Notes: generated from the sequence alone by a model not told the origin. Shown: positions 7,547 to 17,432, numbered from the stretch's first letter. The stretch: DNA of 64,000 nucleotides from Vibrio sp. AND4 (GCF_000171815.1 NZ_ABGR01000002.1:62001-126000); one strand, 5' to 3'. Numbers and translations are program-made.

Positions 7547-10372
7547 TTAGTGATTTACCAGCGACAAGCCACTTGGTAGTGCATCACCAAAAATACGCTT
7601 TGATTCACTTTCAGACAGCTCTTTGACTTCTTCGACCAGCGATACCCAAGATTCAGGCACCTTACTTTGTTTCAACTTAGCCAGTACTCGTTCGCGGTAG
7701 TCGTCAGAGATATCGAATAGGCGATCACCCGTCTTACGACAAATCATCACGGCTGCAAAAGCGATCATCGGTTCTTTCTGCCAGTTCTGTTCTAACAGTT
7801 TAGGTAACCATTGTTCTGCTTGTTCACGCGGAATGACGTTATGCTGACTGCCATACAAAGGTGCACGTGATGCCAGGCGACCTATTGCCCACCAGTGTGC
7901 TTGTTCAAAGTGGTTGTGGTTGATGGCTTTGCTCAAGAACCAGGTTGCCAATAGAACTTTATCTTCGACTTCTAGGTGTTCAAGCGATGCCGCCAATCGA
8001 ACCATGGATTCATAACCCATGTCTTGCGCTGCTTTGGCTGATTGCGGGTTTTTCATCGCCCCTGGATGCAGGTATTTCGCGATGTCCGCCAAGATGGCTT
8101 CTTGTTGCTCTTGGCTTAAACCTCCTGCGATACGACGCCAGAACACCCACCAGTCAGTCCAGCCTTGATGGTTCTTGAACTGAATGTTTTGTTGGTACAG
8201 ACCCCAAACTTGCTCAATGCGCCATGTGTCGGTTGGATCGCCAAAGCCCGGACGCAATGCAAAGCCCGCCAAACGAAGCCAGTTTTTCTCGTGCTGTTCG
8301 GAACGGCGGCGACGCTTACGACCTTGTGCAAAGGTATCAAACAGTTGACGTAGAGTAGTGAAATCCCACTCGTCGCGTTTGCCAAGTTTCTTCTCAAGAT
8401 CTTTGGCTAAGGTTTTGATCTCTTTGCTTTCCGCACTTTTCTTATTACCGCTGTAAAGGCGAGCAACCAGCGCCTGACATTCGTTCAACTTAGGGTGAAG
8501 TTTAACTTGCTCGCTGTCATCGGTTTGCTTGTTACGAACCTCGAATTCCAGCTCCCAACGTTTGCTGTCGTCTTCTACGCTGACACATTCCATCTTAAGC
8601 GTGCCGACTTCGGTCAACTGACATGCAAGTTGTACTTCTACGCGCTCTTTCTGGTTAGCTTGTAGCTCTGCGCCATCACCTTCAAGGGTGGTGATATAAG
8701 GTGGCAGAGGAGCAAACAAGTCAGGATCAACGTCAACCATCACACCGTTTTGAATGGCGGTATTATTGGTTAAGGTGTCGTGGGTAGAAGTTAGTAGGTT
8801 AAAGCGAACGGGTTCACCTAAGGTAAGCGAGAAGCGACGACCACTTAAGCGGATCTCGTGTCCTTCTTCTGTGCCTTTTGCAAGCAAACAAAGCGCTTTA
8901 CCCATCTTGTTCTTCTCTTGAAGATGCAAGAAATAAGAACGTGCTGCGCCACCACCAATTTTTAGTTGTGCGCCACGGCGTGCTTTACCAAACGCAACGG
9001 CACCTAGTGCAACTGACCAATCTGGGTGTGGGTTATCTAATACGGTAACTGGTGCGCCGCGCCAATCGGTCAGTAGGGTAGTGACACGCTCAGTCACAAG
9101 TTCACTGTTGAACACACCACCATTGAGTAGCAAACCGATTGGAATGGCATTTTGTTTGTCATCTTCAATGCTAAGCGCGGCACGAGCAACTTGTTGGTGC
9201 TGAGTTAAGAACTCGGCAACGTGCTTGCTCACCGCTGGGTCAGCAACGTATGGAAGACCAAACTCGACAACCGCGCTGCGGCGTTTGTCTGGTACTTCGC
9301 TGAAATCAGATAGCGGGAAGAAGCCATCCAAAGCAATTTGGTGCACTTCTTGTTTGCTTAGCCCAATGCTCTTTGTACCGCCAAGCAGTTTTGAGCCGCT
9401 GCCCAACATGGTGATTTTGACTTCCTCAGGCGCACTCGCCGAAAGCAGGTTTTCTTTCGCTTTACGCGTTTGCTGAATCAGCTTAGTCAGGCTTGCTGCA
9501 GTGAGCTTCTTACTTTGTTCCCCTTTATTTTGAGAAAGGCGGCTTTCTGCAAGGTGGGCTAATGCTAAGTCGAGGTTATCACCACCCAGCATCAAGTGTT
9601 CACCCACCCCAATACGGTCAAGTGCGAGTTCGTCTTGAGAAGAAAAACTGGCTTCAATCAAGCTTAAGTCGGTGGTACCACCACCGACATCGCACACCAA
9701 AATCAGCGGCAACTCTTTGAGCTCATCAGCTGCGGTTTGCTGATGGCGTGCGTACCAGTCGTAACACACGGCTTGCGGTTCTTCGAGCAAGAAGATTTTC
9801 TTTAAGCCCGCCAAATTTGCTGCTTCAAGCGTGAGTTTACGAGCGGTTTCATCGAACGACGCAGGAACGGTTACAACCACATCTTGGTCTTCTAGCTGAT
9901 TGCTAGGGTGACGGTAGTTCCATGCTTGGCGAATGTGGTTGAGGTAGCTTGCGCTGGCAATGACGGGAGAGACCTTATCCACGTCTTGTGCGCCGGCCCA
10001 AGGGAGAATGTCAGAACTACGATCCACCGCCTGGTGTGATAGCCAGCTTTTAGCACTGGATACCTGACGTCCTTCCACTTTTGCGCCTAATTCACGCGCC
10101 CACTCACCCACGATCACATTGTTAATGTCGCCAGACACTGTGTCGTTGTTCCAAGGAAGGGTTAGGTCAGAAGTGGAGATTTGCCCATTCGCTGGGTGGT
10201 AGCGGAAAGAGGGTAACAATGGCTTACGAACCACTTCACCCGGACCTATCAATTGATCGATGTCGAATAGAGAGACTTCGGATTGTTCAAGGTTGTCGGT
10301 GATTTCGCAGAACGCAACCACGGTGTTTGTGGTGCCAAGATCAATACCAACAAGAAAACGAGGAGATGCCAT
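7547..10372 (-). CDS. Large Hsp70-family protein with DUF3731 C-terminus
   Basis: A 941-aa DnaK-like protein. The N-terminal actin-fold ATPase shows the phosphate-1 motif (FLVGIDLGTTNTVVAF) and the phosphate-2 motif (VCDVGGGTTDLSLIEA). A second half of about 300 residues after ~650 replaces the usual DnaK substrate-binding lid and matches what is called DUF3731: helical, Trp-rich, with WWVFWRRIAGGLSQEQQE. It is about 300 aa longer than DnaK. It is the third gene of a DUF2760/Hsp70/Hsp70 operon, 55 bases after the second with a hairpin between. There is no DnaJ or GrpE gene beside it. Role unknown; probably a specialised chaperone or regulatory ATPase. The start has GAAGG upstream. Confidence 0.88.
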   Translation of the reverse strand: MASPRFLVGIDLGTTNTVVAFCEITDNLEQSEVSLFDIDQLIGPGEVVRKPLLPSFRYHPANGQISTSDLTLPWNNDTVSGDINNVIVGEWARELGAKVEGRQVSSAKSWLSHQAVDRSSDILPWAGAQDVDKVSPVIASASYLNHIRQAWNYRHPSNQLEDQDVVVTVPASFDETARKLTLEAANLAGLKKIFLLEEPQAVCYDWYARHQQTAADELKELPLILVCDVGGGTTDLSLIEASFSSQDELALDRIGVGEHLMLGGDNLDLALAHLAESRLSQNKGEQSKKLTAASLTKLIQQTRKAKENLLSASAPEEVKITMLGSGSKLLGGTKSIGLSKQEVHQIALDGFFPLSDFSEVPDKRRSAVVEFGLPYVADPAVSKHVAEFLTQHQQVARAALSIEDDKQNAIPIGLLLNGGVFNSELVTERVTTLLTDWRGAPVTVLDNPHPDWSVALGAVAFGKARRGAQLKIGGGAARSYFLHLQEKNKMGKALCLLAKGTEEGHEIRLSGRRFSLTLGEPVRFNLLTSTHDTLTNNTAIQNGVMVDVDPDLFAPLPPYITTLEGDGAELQANQKERVEVQLACQLTEVGTLKMECVSVEDDSKRWELEFEVRNKQTDDSEQVKLHPKLNECQALVARLYSGNKKSAESKEIKTLAKDLEKKLGKRDEWDFTTLRQLFDTFAQGRKRRRRSEQHEKNWLRLAGFALRPGFGDPTDTWRIEQVWGLYQQNIQFKNHQGWTDWWVFWRRIAGGLSQEQQEAILADIAKYLHPGAMKNPQSAKAAQDMGYESMVRLAASLEHLEVEDKVLLATWFLSKAINHNHFEQAHWWAIGRLASRAPLYGSQHNVIPREQAEQWLPKLLEQNWQKEPMIAFAAVMICRKTGDRLFDISDDYRERVLAKLKQSKVPESWVSLVEEVKELSESESKRIFGDALPSGLSLVNH

Positions 10373-10387
10373 ACAAACCTTCGTGCA

Positions 10388-10417
10388 TTTAAAAACGGCA
10401 CCCGATAGGATGCCGTT
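10388..10417 (-). terminator. Intercistronic hairpin between the two Hsp70 genes
   Basis: AACGGCA (10394-10400) pairs with TGCCGTT (10411-10417); on the minus strand the stem is followed by TTTTTAAA. It lies between the two Hsp70 genes and could be an attenuating terminator that lowers expression of the distal one. Confidence 0.65.
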
Positions 10418-10427
10418 AGGTTTTTAT

Positions 10428-12392
10428 TTATTCTTCATTTGAGCTGGTGTTTACGTCTTCGCGCACATCGAACTCAACATGCCATCTTTGACCGTTATCA
10501 GCGGCAATGGCTTCTAAATAAAGTGTACCAAGCTCTGTGACGCGGGAGGCTAGGGTGACAGGAACCACCTCACCTTCTCGGCGACCTTCAGATACTGATA
10601 GCGTCACTTGGATTTCTGGTAGCTCTTCAAGCTCTTCCGGTGCCCAATAGTCTAAATGAGTACCCGCAACATCATCACGGCGAACGGTTGAGCCAAAGAA
10701 TTGGAAGTTTACTGGCTGACCGATGATCAAACCAAATTCTTGGCTTGGTACGTCAACCGTTGATCCTTCTTCCATTCCAAATGGTGCGACACACAACGCT
10801 TCCATTGGAGGCGCCATACCCGGAATTGCAGGCATCGCACTTTCGATCCCCACGTAGTATGCCGAAGCGATACCACCGCGGATACGAACGCCTTGACCAC
10901 GGCGAACAGAGCCGTAGTAAGCCGCACCGCTGGCAACCGCAAGATCCAGATCTACCCCTGTTAGGCGACTGGCCATTTCTGCATCTGCTTCGATTAGCCA
11001 TTCGTTGATAGTGTCTTCTAGACGATTTGCGAGGAGCTTCGACTTTAGGACCCCACCGTTGAACAGGATTGCTGTTGGTTTGATGAAGTCAGACGATTGC
11101 GCTGCATCCACACCTGGCATACCGGGCATGTTAGCGAATGGGTTGAAGTCTTGCCCTGCGGTTTCTGCGCTACCATTTCCTGAAGCAGAAAGGGCATTGG
11201 CTTGCTTAGATAAGAACGCGGCAATGTGACGAGTAATACCCGCATCTTGTGCGTAAGGCAGGCCCATTTGCGTTAGTGCACCACGGTTACGTTGAACCGG
11301 ATGGTCTGTAATCGCAACTTGAGGGAAGAAGCCGTCAACCAGTGTTTGTTGTACTTCTTCTTGAGTCAGATCTGTTTTTAGTGTTGCGCCAAGCAGTTTT
11401 GAACCGCGGCTCGGGACCACGATAGGCACTGACTCAAGTTCGCTGTCGTTCAATAGCGCTTCTTTCGCATCACGACATGCGTGTGTCATTGCTTGAACTT
11501 GCCATGGCTGGAGTTCTTTGCCTTCTTGCGCTAGCTTCATCTTCAAGCGGTACGCAAGGGCGAGATCCATGTTGTCACCGCCAAGTAGGATGTGTTCGCC
11601 TACTGCGATGCGGTTCAACGTTAGATTTCCGTCGTCTTCAGTCACTTCAACCAAAGAAAGGTCGGTTGTACCACCACCGATATCGACCACGAGTACGATG
11701 TCGCCAACTTCCACTTCGTCGCGCCATTTGTCGTTGCTGTTATCGATCCAGTTGTAAAGCGCAGCTTGTGGCTCTTCGAGAAGCGTGAGGTGCGCAAAAC
11801 CAACGTTGCGTGCTGCTTCTGCTGTAAGATCGCGAGCGGCAGGATCAAAAGAAGCTGGCACCGTAATGGTCACGTCTTGATCAGCAAGGTTGTGATTTGG
11901 ATTGGTATGATTCCAAGCGTCTTTTAGGTGCTCTAGGTAAAGCTCTGTCGCGCGAAGAGGGGATACTTTTTCCACTTCTTCTGGACTACCCGCTGGTAGG
12001 AATGCATCGCGACGGTTCACTCCAGCGTGGCAAAGCCAAGATTTCGCACTTGCCACAAGACGTATTGGTGTTTTTGAACCTAGGTTACGTGCAATCGCAC
12101 CAACCAGAGCTTTTGGCTCGCTCGACCACGGAAGAACGCGTGATTGCGAGTTCATTTCGTGCTCGTGCGGTTGGTATAGGAAAGAGCCTAATTGGCTGCG
12201 AGTCTCTACCGTACCTGGCGCAGTAAGCTGCGGGATAGGCATAACTTCAACGCGAGCGTCTTCGTTGTGTGTATCCACAAAAGACATCACACAGTGTGTT
12301 GTACCTAAATCGATACCGACACTGAACTTAGGTGTCTGTTGGGTTTCGACAGTCGCTTCTTGAAAATGGTTTGCTTGGTTTATGTGTTCCAT
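10428..12392 (-). CDS. Hsp70-family protein (second paralogue)
   Basis: A 654-aa DnaK-like ATPase, close to standard DnaK length. It shows FSVGIDLGTTHCVMSFVD near residue 25, the phosphate-2 motif VVDIGGGTTDLSLVEV and an adenosine-site-like GGVLKSKLL region. It is related to the 941-aa neighbour throughout the ATPase domain but has no DUF3731 extension. The region around residues 380-400 carries a Gly/Ala/Met/Pro-rich insert (NPFANMPGMPGVDAAQ). Its ATG overlaps the stop of the DUF2760 gene in a TAATG junction, so it is translationally coupled. With its neighbours it forms a conserved three-gene unit of unknown physiological role. Confidence 0.88.
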   Translation of the reverse strand: MEHINQANHFQEATVETQQTPKFSVGIDLGTTHCVMSFVDTHNEDARVEVMPIPQLTAPGTVETRSQLGSFLYQPHEHEMNSQSRVLPWSSEPKALVGAIARNLGSKTPIRLVASAKSWLCHAGVNRRDAFLPAGSPEEVEKVSPLRATELYLEHLKDAWNHTNPNHNLADQDVTITVPASFDPAARDLTAEAARNVGFAHLTLLEEPQAALYNWIDNSNDKWRDEVEVGDIVLVVDIGGGTTDLSLVEVTEDDGNLTLNRIAVGEHILLGGDNMDLALAYRLKMKLAQEGKELQPWQVQAMTHACRDAKEALLNDSELESVPIVVPSRGSKLLGATLKTDLTQEEVQQTLVDGFFPQVAITDHPVQRNRGALTQMGLPYAQDAGITRHIAAFLSKQANALSASGNGSAETAGQDFNPFANMPGMPGVDAAQSSDFIKPTAILFNGGVLKSKLLANRLEDTINEWLIEADAEMASRLTGVDLDLAVASGAAYYGSVRRGQGVRIRGGIASAYYVGIESAMPAIPGMAPPMEALCVAPFGMEEGSTVDVPSQEFGLIIGQPVNFQFFGSTVRRDDVAGTHLDYWAPEELEELPEIQVTLSVSEGRREGEVVPVTLASRVTELGTLYLEAIAADNGQRWHVEFDVREDVNTSSNEE

Positions 12393-13024
12393 TACAGCTC
12401 AACCTCAGCGGGAACGATCACCGATGCATCGTAGTTCTCAGCCAGTTTAGGCAACGTCATTGATGTTGCTTTCCAACCTTTGTGAACAAGCGTGCCGTTG
12501 AATGGTGCGCTACCTGTAACGTTGCCGGTTAGGCGAATTTCTTGTGGGTTGAAGCCTTCTTCAACCGTAATACGAGTTTCTTCATCTTCGTTACGAACGT
12601 TCGTTAACGTTACGTAGTCGTTGAGTACTTTCTGTCCACCCGTGTGGATAACGCGAGCGGCTGCACCTACTTCTTCATCAGAGAACGACGTTAGGTCTTC
12701 TTTTAGGAAATCAATCAGCCGAGCTTCTTGCTGCATGATAGAAAGCAGTTGCATTGCTGAGTCAGTAGAAGCGGTTGCAAGTTTCGACTCAACTTCAACA
12801 ACACGTTCGACGATTTTCTCTACTTCCACGACTTTTTCTACTTCGACAATCTTCTCAACGGGCTTTTCAATCTCGACGATTTTCTCGACTGGTTTTTCTA
12901 CCACTTTCTCAATCATTTTAGATTTACGAGAAACCGCGATAAGAAGAAGTAAAACGCTCGAAGCCGCGAGGCCTGCGTGTAGCATATCGAACGTTTGAGG
13001 AATCAGGTTCAAATCAATGTTCAT
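12392..13024 (-). CDS. DUF2760-type membrane protein with EKxVE repeats
   Basis: A 210-aa protein. Residues ~10-32 are hydrophobic (FDMLHAGLAASSVLLLLIA), consistent with one membrane anchor. This is followed by a stretch of degenerate EKPVEKIVE-type repeats (about 40 residues) that should form a charged stalk or coiled coil, then a C-terminal globular region (LLSIMQQEARLIDFLKEDL ... GAAARVIHTG) that I assign to DUF2760 from its fixed pairing with Hsp70 genes. It may recruit the Hsp70 partners to the membrane; this is inference. The start MNIDLN is preferred over an upstream frame because of length and position. It is the first gene of the operon and couples to the next by TAATG. Confidence 0.75.
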   Translation of the reverse strand: MNIDLNLIPQTFDMLHAGLAASSVLLLLIAVSRKSKMIEKVVEKPVEKIVEIEKPVEKIVEVEKVVEVEKIVERVVEVESKLATASTDSAMQLLSIMQQEARLIDFLKEDLTSFSDEEVGAAARVIHTGGQKVLNDYVTLTNVRNEDEETRITVEEGFNPQEIRLTGNVTGSAPFNGTLVHKGWKATSMTLPKLAENYDASVIVPAEVEL

Positions 13025-13558
13025 GACATTTTCTCTTTGTATTAATTTATTGGCGCTCAGCATTGCTGGTACGTTTACTCAAAGGATCGTCTTTGCGACC
13101 TGCACCAAGTTTAGACATTAAAATGATGGCGGATCTTAGCATATTCAAGACTTAAGACTGTAATAATTCGTGAATGTGGCGCGTGATTCGTATGAAAAAC
13201 CAACGATCAGGTGAGGAGGTAAACCTTGTTGCTTGATGTTTATCCACATGTAACACAGTATTTCCGCCAGTATTGCAGCGTTGAAAGCAAAAATTGTGAC
13301 GCACTAGGTGAAATGTAACACTGTCCAATGGAGCGTTTTTTGAACGATATCTAGCTTCTCATCACGTTGAATAAAAACATCGGGCTCAATGCTCTATCAA
13401 AGCTTGCTCCATAAAATGGACTTACGGTGTAGCCAAAGTAAAAAATGGCCGGGATTCAGTATCGATTGGCGATTAAATCAGCGAGCTAATTCGAGTTTTG
13501 GCATTGGTTACGTTAAAATATTAAGCTTTCAAGTTTACGTTAGGAATCAAGACAAACT
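13025..13558. other. Intergenic region between the Hsp70 operon and the exonuclease gene
   Basis: About 530 bases separate two divergent units. On the minus strand an extended -10-like element (TGCTAAGAT) lies near 13140 and could start the Hsp70 operon. I see no sigma-32 consensus. A 23-codon frame (13047-13118, minus) lacks a ribosome site. Nothing else is supported. Confidence 0.4.
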
Positions 13559-14089
13559 ATGAACCATAACCGCATCGTCTGCTTCGATTTAGAAATGTGC
13601 TGCTGGAATGAGAACGGCGTGGGTCGTACGGGCGAGATCATTGAAGTTGGTTTGGCTGAATTAGATTTGTCGAAAGGTGAAATCGTAAAACGCGCGCAAT
13701 ACTACGTGAAACCAGAGCATGATGAAGTCTCTCTGTTCTGTGCTGAGTTAACTGGCATCACACCACGCAAGATTGAAAAGCAAGGTCGGCCATTAGAAGA
13801 AGTGCTGAAGTCGATGCTAAAGAACTTCGGCGGTCGCAATAAAATTTACGCTTCTTGGGGACGTGATGATGTTATTTTACTTGAAGAGTGCCAACAAAAG
13901 GGCATTGACGCGCCGTTTACTGAGTTTATTAATCTAGCGACATTATATCGTATTCAGAACCGTCTTAAAGACAAACGCATTGGTCATAAAGCGGCTCAAG
14001 AAGCAAAAGGCATTGTGTGGGAAGGTCGCCAGCATTCCGGTTATGTGGACGCCTACAACTTAGCGAAACTTGCATTGACCATGTTATGA
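13559..14089 (+). CDS. DEDDh 3'-5' exonuclease
   Basis: A 176-aa exonuclease of the RNase T/DnaQ superfamily, closest in layout to the ERI-1/KapD type. All acidic motifs are present: Exo I is D10-L-E12 (CFDLEM), Exo II is SWGRDD with D103/D104, and Exo III is HSGYVDAYNLA with H159 and D164. These residues bind two metal ions and hydrolyse single-stranded nucleic acid from the 3' end. The protein is a stand-alone catalytic domain with no extra modules. The substrate is not evident; structured RNA 3' ends are likely from the ERI-1-like relatives. It is followed by a strong terminator and is monocistronic. Confidence 0.85.
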   Translation: MNHNRIVCFDLEMCCWNENGVGRTGEIIEVGLAELDLSKGEIVKRAQYYVKPEHDEVSLFCAELTGITPRKIEKQGRPLEEVLKSMLKNFGGRNKIYASWGRDDVILLEECQQKGIDAPFTEFINLATLYRIQNRLKDKRIGHKAAQEAKGIVWEGRQHSGYVDAYNLAKLALTML

Positions 14090-14128
14090 GTTTCTGTTTC
14101 CACCAATCCTTTCATCGAAAATAGAGAC

Positions 14129-14160
14129 AAAAAAACGCGCTCATGTGGCGCGTTTTTTTA
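14129..14160 (+). terminator. Bidirectional rho-independent terminator
   Basis: AAAAAACGCGC and GCGCGTTTTTTT pair across a short loop between convergent genes, with A and T tracts usable on both strands. Confidence 0.88.
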
Positions 14161-14171
14161 TTGATCCTACT

Positions 14172-14612
14172 TTACTGTGACTGCAACTTTGCTCGGATAA
14201 ATTCGCTGTGGTCAACATAAAGCAGTTCAGCCGTTTTACGAATGACCGCGTCTTCTAACGGATCAATTTCACCGTCAGCGTACGCGACTTCCCACATGCT
14301 CTTAATCACTTGGTAGCGTGTTTCCTGCGAAAGTTCACGTAACTGAGACGTAAAGTCATAAAGAGAGGTCGATTCGCTCGCTTTGTTTTGAGCCTGAGTG
14401 AGGAGAGCATCAGTCTCTTCTTCCGTCAGTGAGAGCAACTTCATGATCAAAGAGTGATTGGTCGCTTGCTCTCTAGCGTCGATTTGATGATCTGCACCAG
14501 CAACTTCGCAAAGTAAGCACGCAATTGCCATGTTGGGTGACAGCGTGTTGGACTGGCTAAGGTCTGCGCCATCAATAAGTTGTTTAAATAATGAAGTAAG
14601 CGAATTAAACAT
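14172..14612 (-). CDS. TerB-family protein
   Basis: A 146-aa all-helical acidic protein of the TerB superfamily. Two acidic turns typical of the family are visible: EVAGADHQIDARE (residues ~36-48) and EVAYADGEIDPLED (~112-125), which may bind metal. TerB-like domains occur in tellurite-resistance and membrane-stress complexes, but this stand-alone copy has no ter genes beside it and its role is unknown. The start MFNSL is chosen because homologues begin there; an open frame extends 30 codons upstream without a convincing ribosome site. It is convergent with the exonuclease gene. Confidence 0.75.
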   Translation of the reverse strand: MFNSLTSLFKQLIDGADLSQSNTLSPNMAIACLLCEVAGADHQIDAREQATNHSLIMKLLSLTEEETDALLTQAQNKASESTSLYDFTSQLRELSQETRYQVIKSMWEVAYADGEIDPLEDAVIRKTAELLYVDHSEFIRAKLQSQ

Positions 14613-14786
14613 GTTGAACACCAAGTTGTTATCTGTGTATTTGTACCCAAGAAATTTGAAACTACTCAAGTATAAGATGGTAATAGTCTGAGCTAATCTC
14701 AAGGGATTGATGGATTTTGGTTAAGAACTCTTACGAGAGAAGCGGCATATTTGACCAACACTTCTTTTGACCGCAATAACGCAGAT

Positions 14787-16727
14787 TTATTCCTCGGCTT
14801 TTGTCGGGGGGAAATATATCGATTCGCCTTCTCCAGTTAAAATGCTGATATTAAGAGGTTTTCCTTCTTCATCTAATCTTAGCTCACCAATCGCACTTTG
14901 ATTCACGAGTCGATAGAAGTTGTGATTGCTTGGCGCTCGTTTAAAAATCTTTAAACGCTTACGCTTAGTGAATAAGTTTAGCGGTGAGCGTGGACTGTAA
15001 AGTAAGCGGTCGAGCGCGTCACAAGCGGTTAGCAATTGAGCAGGAAACTGGTTCTTAATTCCGCTACAGGTGATTTGATAGATGTTTGGGCTATTGCGAC
15101 GAAAACGCAATTTGATGTCATAAGCAAAAGAGTAATGCACATCACCAGAGAGAATGACGAAATTGGTTGGCGTTTTGGTGTGAGTGAAAATACTGATTAA
15201 GGTATTCGCGCTTCCAGGATGCGCCATCCAGTTTTCTGCGTCAATCAGCAACGGCTGACCAAAGCCCGTCATGATGCGTTGCAGAGTTTCAATAAACTTC
15301 ACGCCGAACATTGGCGCGGCAGAGACGATGATCACTTTGTCTTGATGCATCAACTCTTGTTGGAATTCAATCAAAGCTTCCCAATCCATCAAGCCTGAGG
15401 GTTTATTCATGCGTGATTCTGAACGCCAACGACGAGTGCGCGTGTCTAGCACTACTACTTTTGGTGAAGTCTCAATTGTGTAGTGCCAATCTTCAAAGCG
15501 ATAGAGATAATCAATGAACTCGTCTTGAGACTTTGGGGTGAGCTTTTCAAAGTAACACCGGGCAAGCGCCATAAATGAGGCGTTAAATTTTTCTGGGGCA
15601 TTACCCCAACCTTGGCACAACCAATAAGCAATCAAGCTATTACCGATAATGCGGCGTGAGAAAGGATTTTCATTGGCTGACTTTTCCCAGCCAACCGTAA
15701 GGTTCCAATCATCTGTGACATCATGATCATCAAAGATCATGTAGGTAGGAACGTGTGCCAGCAGACGTTGGACCTTGTCTAACCCTGCAACAAAAGCGTC
15801 GATATGTACTTTCTCTTCACGCCAATGTTGTTGCCATTTGGGCTCTAGTGCTCTCCCGCCGATGGTAAATTGCTTATCGAATAAACGCTGACGATTGACC
15901 AAAGTCCAAGGCACTGGTGACCAAACGAGTAGGTACATCGCGAACAACTCGGCAAAGCTGATTAAATGGTTTTCACATTCGCGCGAGCTGAAGATGGGCG
16001 TGCCACGATGAGGTAAGAACTTGCTCAGTAAGCTTCCATCGTCGACGTAGTGGGGCAGAATGTTATCTCGGCCATAAAAGCAATTTGGGCTTTGATACAG
16101 CTCTTGCGTGTTTTTAAATGGTGCTTGCTCAAACTCTTCATCAGGTAAGCCCAGTAAATCGACCAACTGCTCGATCGCATCCAGTGTAGGGCCCGCTACA
16201 TGGTCAGCGTAAATTTGGTCGCCACTCATAATGAGCAAGTCTGGTCGGTCTTCAAGTGGCTGGCTCGCCACTTTTGTATCCGCTTGGACAAGCGTGTCTT
16301 TACTAAAGTGATGTGGGTTACGGCAAGAGCCGTGTAAGACATAGTCAGCTTTTTCGCTAATTAAGAACTCAATACCTTGCGATTTGCGTTTGTCTTCACC
16401 GTAGGTAAGGTGTGGCATCAGATCAGTTAATAATCCCGCTTGAGTATGGAGTTGATAGCGCAGCGCTCGCTGACTGGGAAATTCACCTTGCAGGGTCAGC
16501 ATACATACCCATGCGTGCTCTCCAACTTGCAGTTGATGCTCTGCAAATACTGGATGAAAATAGTAATGCTCTCCGGTGCGAGCATCGTTGATTTCAACAA
16601 AGCCTTCGAGAGGTTGCGTTGTAACCAACCAAATATTCACCTCTGTCGTGGAGACTTTTCTTAAAATCGGCCCAGCAACAATCAAGGGAAGCGTTGATTG
16701 TTCATTGGTGTTGAGCGATGTAGGCAA
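14787..16727 (-). CDS. PhoD-like alkaline phosphatase / metallophosphoesterase
   Basis: A 646-aa protein with the metal-binding blocks of the PhoD-like family: SGDQIYADH (D170, the bridging aspartate region), FDDHDVTDDWN (residues 332-342) and LSGDVHYSF (GDVH at 528-531). The first ~110 residues form a beta-rich N-terminal domain. It should hydrolyse phosphate mono- or diesters. No signal peptide is seen (MPTSLNTNEQ), unlike secreted PhoD, so this branch is probably cytoplasmic and its natural substrate is unknown. It lies 23 bases downstream of the small acidic-protein gene and may share its transcript. Confidence 0.85.
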   Translation of the reverse strand: MPTSLNTNEQSTLPLIVAGPILRKVSTTEVNIWLVTTQPLEGFVEINDARTGEHYYFHPVFAEHQLQVGEHAWVCMLTLQGEFPSQRALRYQLHTQAGLLTDLMPHLTYGEDKRKSQGIEFLISEKADYVLHGSCRNPHHFSKDTLVQADTKVASQPLEDRPDLLIMSGDQIYADHVAGPTLDAIEQLVDLLGLPDEEFEQAPFKNTQELYQSPNCFYGRDNILPHYVDDGSLLSKFLPHRGTPIFSSRECENHLISFAELFAMYLLVWSPVPWTLVNRQRLFDKQFTIGGRALEPKWQQHWREEKVHIDAFVAGLDKVQRLLAHVPTYMIFDDHDVTDDWNLTVGWEKSANENPFSRRIIGNSLIAYWLCQGWGNAPEKFNASFMALARCYFEKLTPKSQDEFIDYLYRFEDWHYTIETSPKVVVLDTRTRRWRSESRMNKPSGLMDWEALIEFQQELMHQDKVIIVSAAPMFGVKFIETLQRIMTGFGQPLLIDAENWMAHPGSANTLISIFTHTKTPTNFVILSGDVHYSFAYDIKLRFRRNSPNIYQITCSGIKNQFPAQLLTACDALDRLLYSPRSPLNLFTKRKRLKIFKRAPSNHNFYRLVNQSAIGELRLDEEGKPLNISILTGEGESIYFPPTKAEE

Positions 16728-16750
16728 AGCGTTTTCCTATTTATCCTGAT

Positions 16751-17101
16751 TTAGTGTTCTGCATCTTCTTCCAGTATTTCGATAACTTGCGAACTACTGA
16801 GTTCATGCCCCATCAGAAACAAGCCTAACATTGCATCGGCTTTTGAAGTATTGTCGCTATCTTCACCAAGAATTTGCTGAAGGCGAGTGCGTATTAATTC
16901 AACCTCATGCTCGACAAAACCCCGGCCTTCTTCTTCGCCCTGACCATCTTCTGGTGCGTTATCGAAATGCATAAACAGCATGTCACCGTCAAGTGTGGTG
17001 TTTTCCAAACGTTCGGGTAACCACTCTTCCCCCATCACGATGTCGGGGTCGCTATCTTTAGGTAAGTTTTTGATAATGGTGATGAGTTCAGATGCTTTCA
17101 C
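16751..17101 (-). CDS. Hypothetical acidic protein
   Basis: A 116-aa strongly acidic cytoplasmic protein with a central Glu/Asp/Gly stretch (NAPEDGQGEEEGRG) between two more ordered parts. The N-terminal part (ELITIIKNLPKDSDPDIVMGEEWLP) resembles small beta-containing domains often seen in uncharacterised phage or chromosomal proteins; the C-terminal part is helical. No family is recognised with confidence. It is followed at 23 bases by the PhoD-like gene. The 330 bases upstream (17102-17432) contain a direct repeat TTCGTTTTAAATA (two copies around 17235-17265) and otherwise nothing I can name. Confidence 0.6.
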   Translation of the reverse strand: MKASELITIIKNLPKDSDPDIVMGEEWLPERLENTTLDGDMLFMHFDNAPEDGQGEEEGRGFVEHEVELIRTRLQQILGEDSDNTSKADAMLGLFLMGHELSSSQVIEILEEDAEH

Positions 17102-17432
17102 AATTCACTACGGCGTTGTTCATTGGTTTTCTATTGTATCCGTGAATTGAAAAAAAACTAAGCCATTTAATCGCTGTACAGTCTTATTTGCTTGCATTGT
17201 CATCACATCTTTAGCCCGTTGTAATAATAAATAGACTTCGTTTTAAATAGTTTTCGTTTTAAATAAATCTGCTGATAAATCCAACGATTCTTCACGGAAC
17301 AAATCACGAATTGGATTATTGGTCCGATGAGTTGGTTGATTTCGATATGGGAACTGAGCACTCTACGTCATCGGTTGGTAATAGGAACTATTATCGATAA
17401 AGAATTTAATTGATGGAAAATAGAGTTCAGGA

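Noticed and set aside
13047..13118. A 23-codon minus-strand frame in the leader of the Hsp70 operon.
   Set aside because: It has no ribosome site and no signal or domain; it is more likely untranslated leader.
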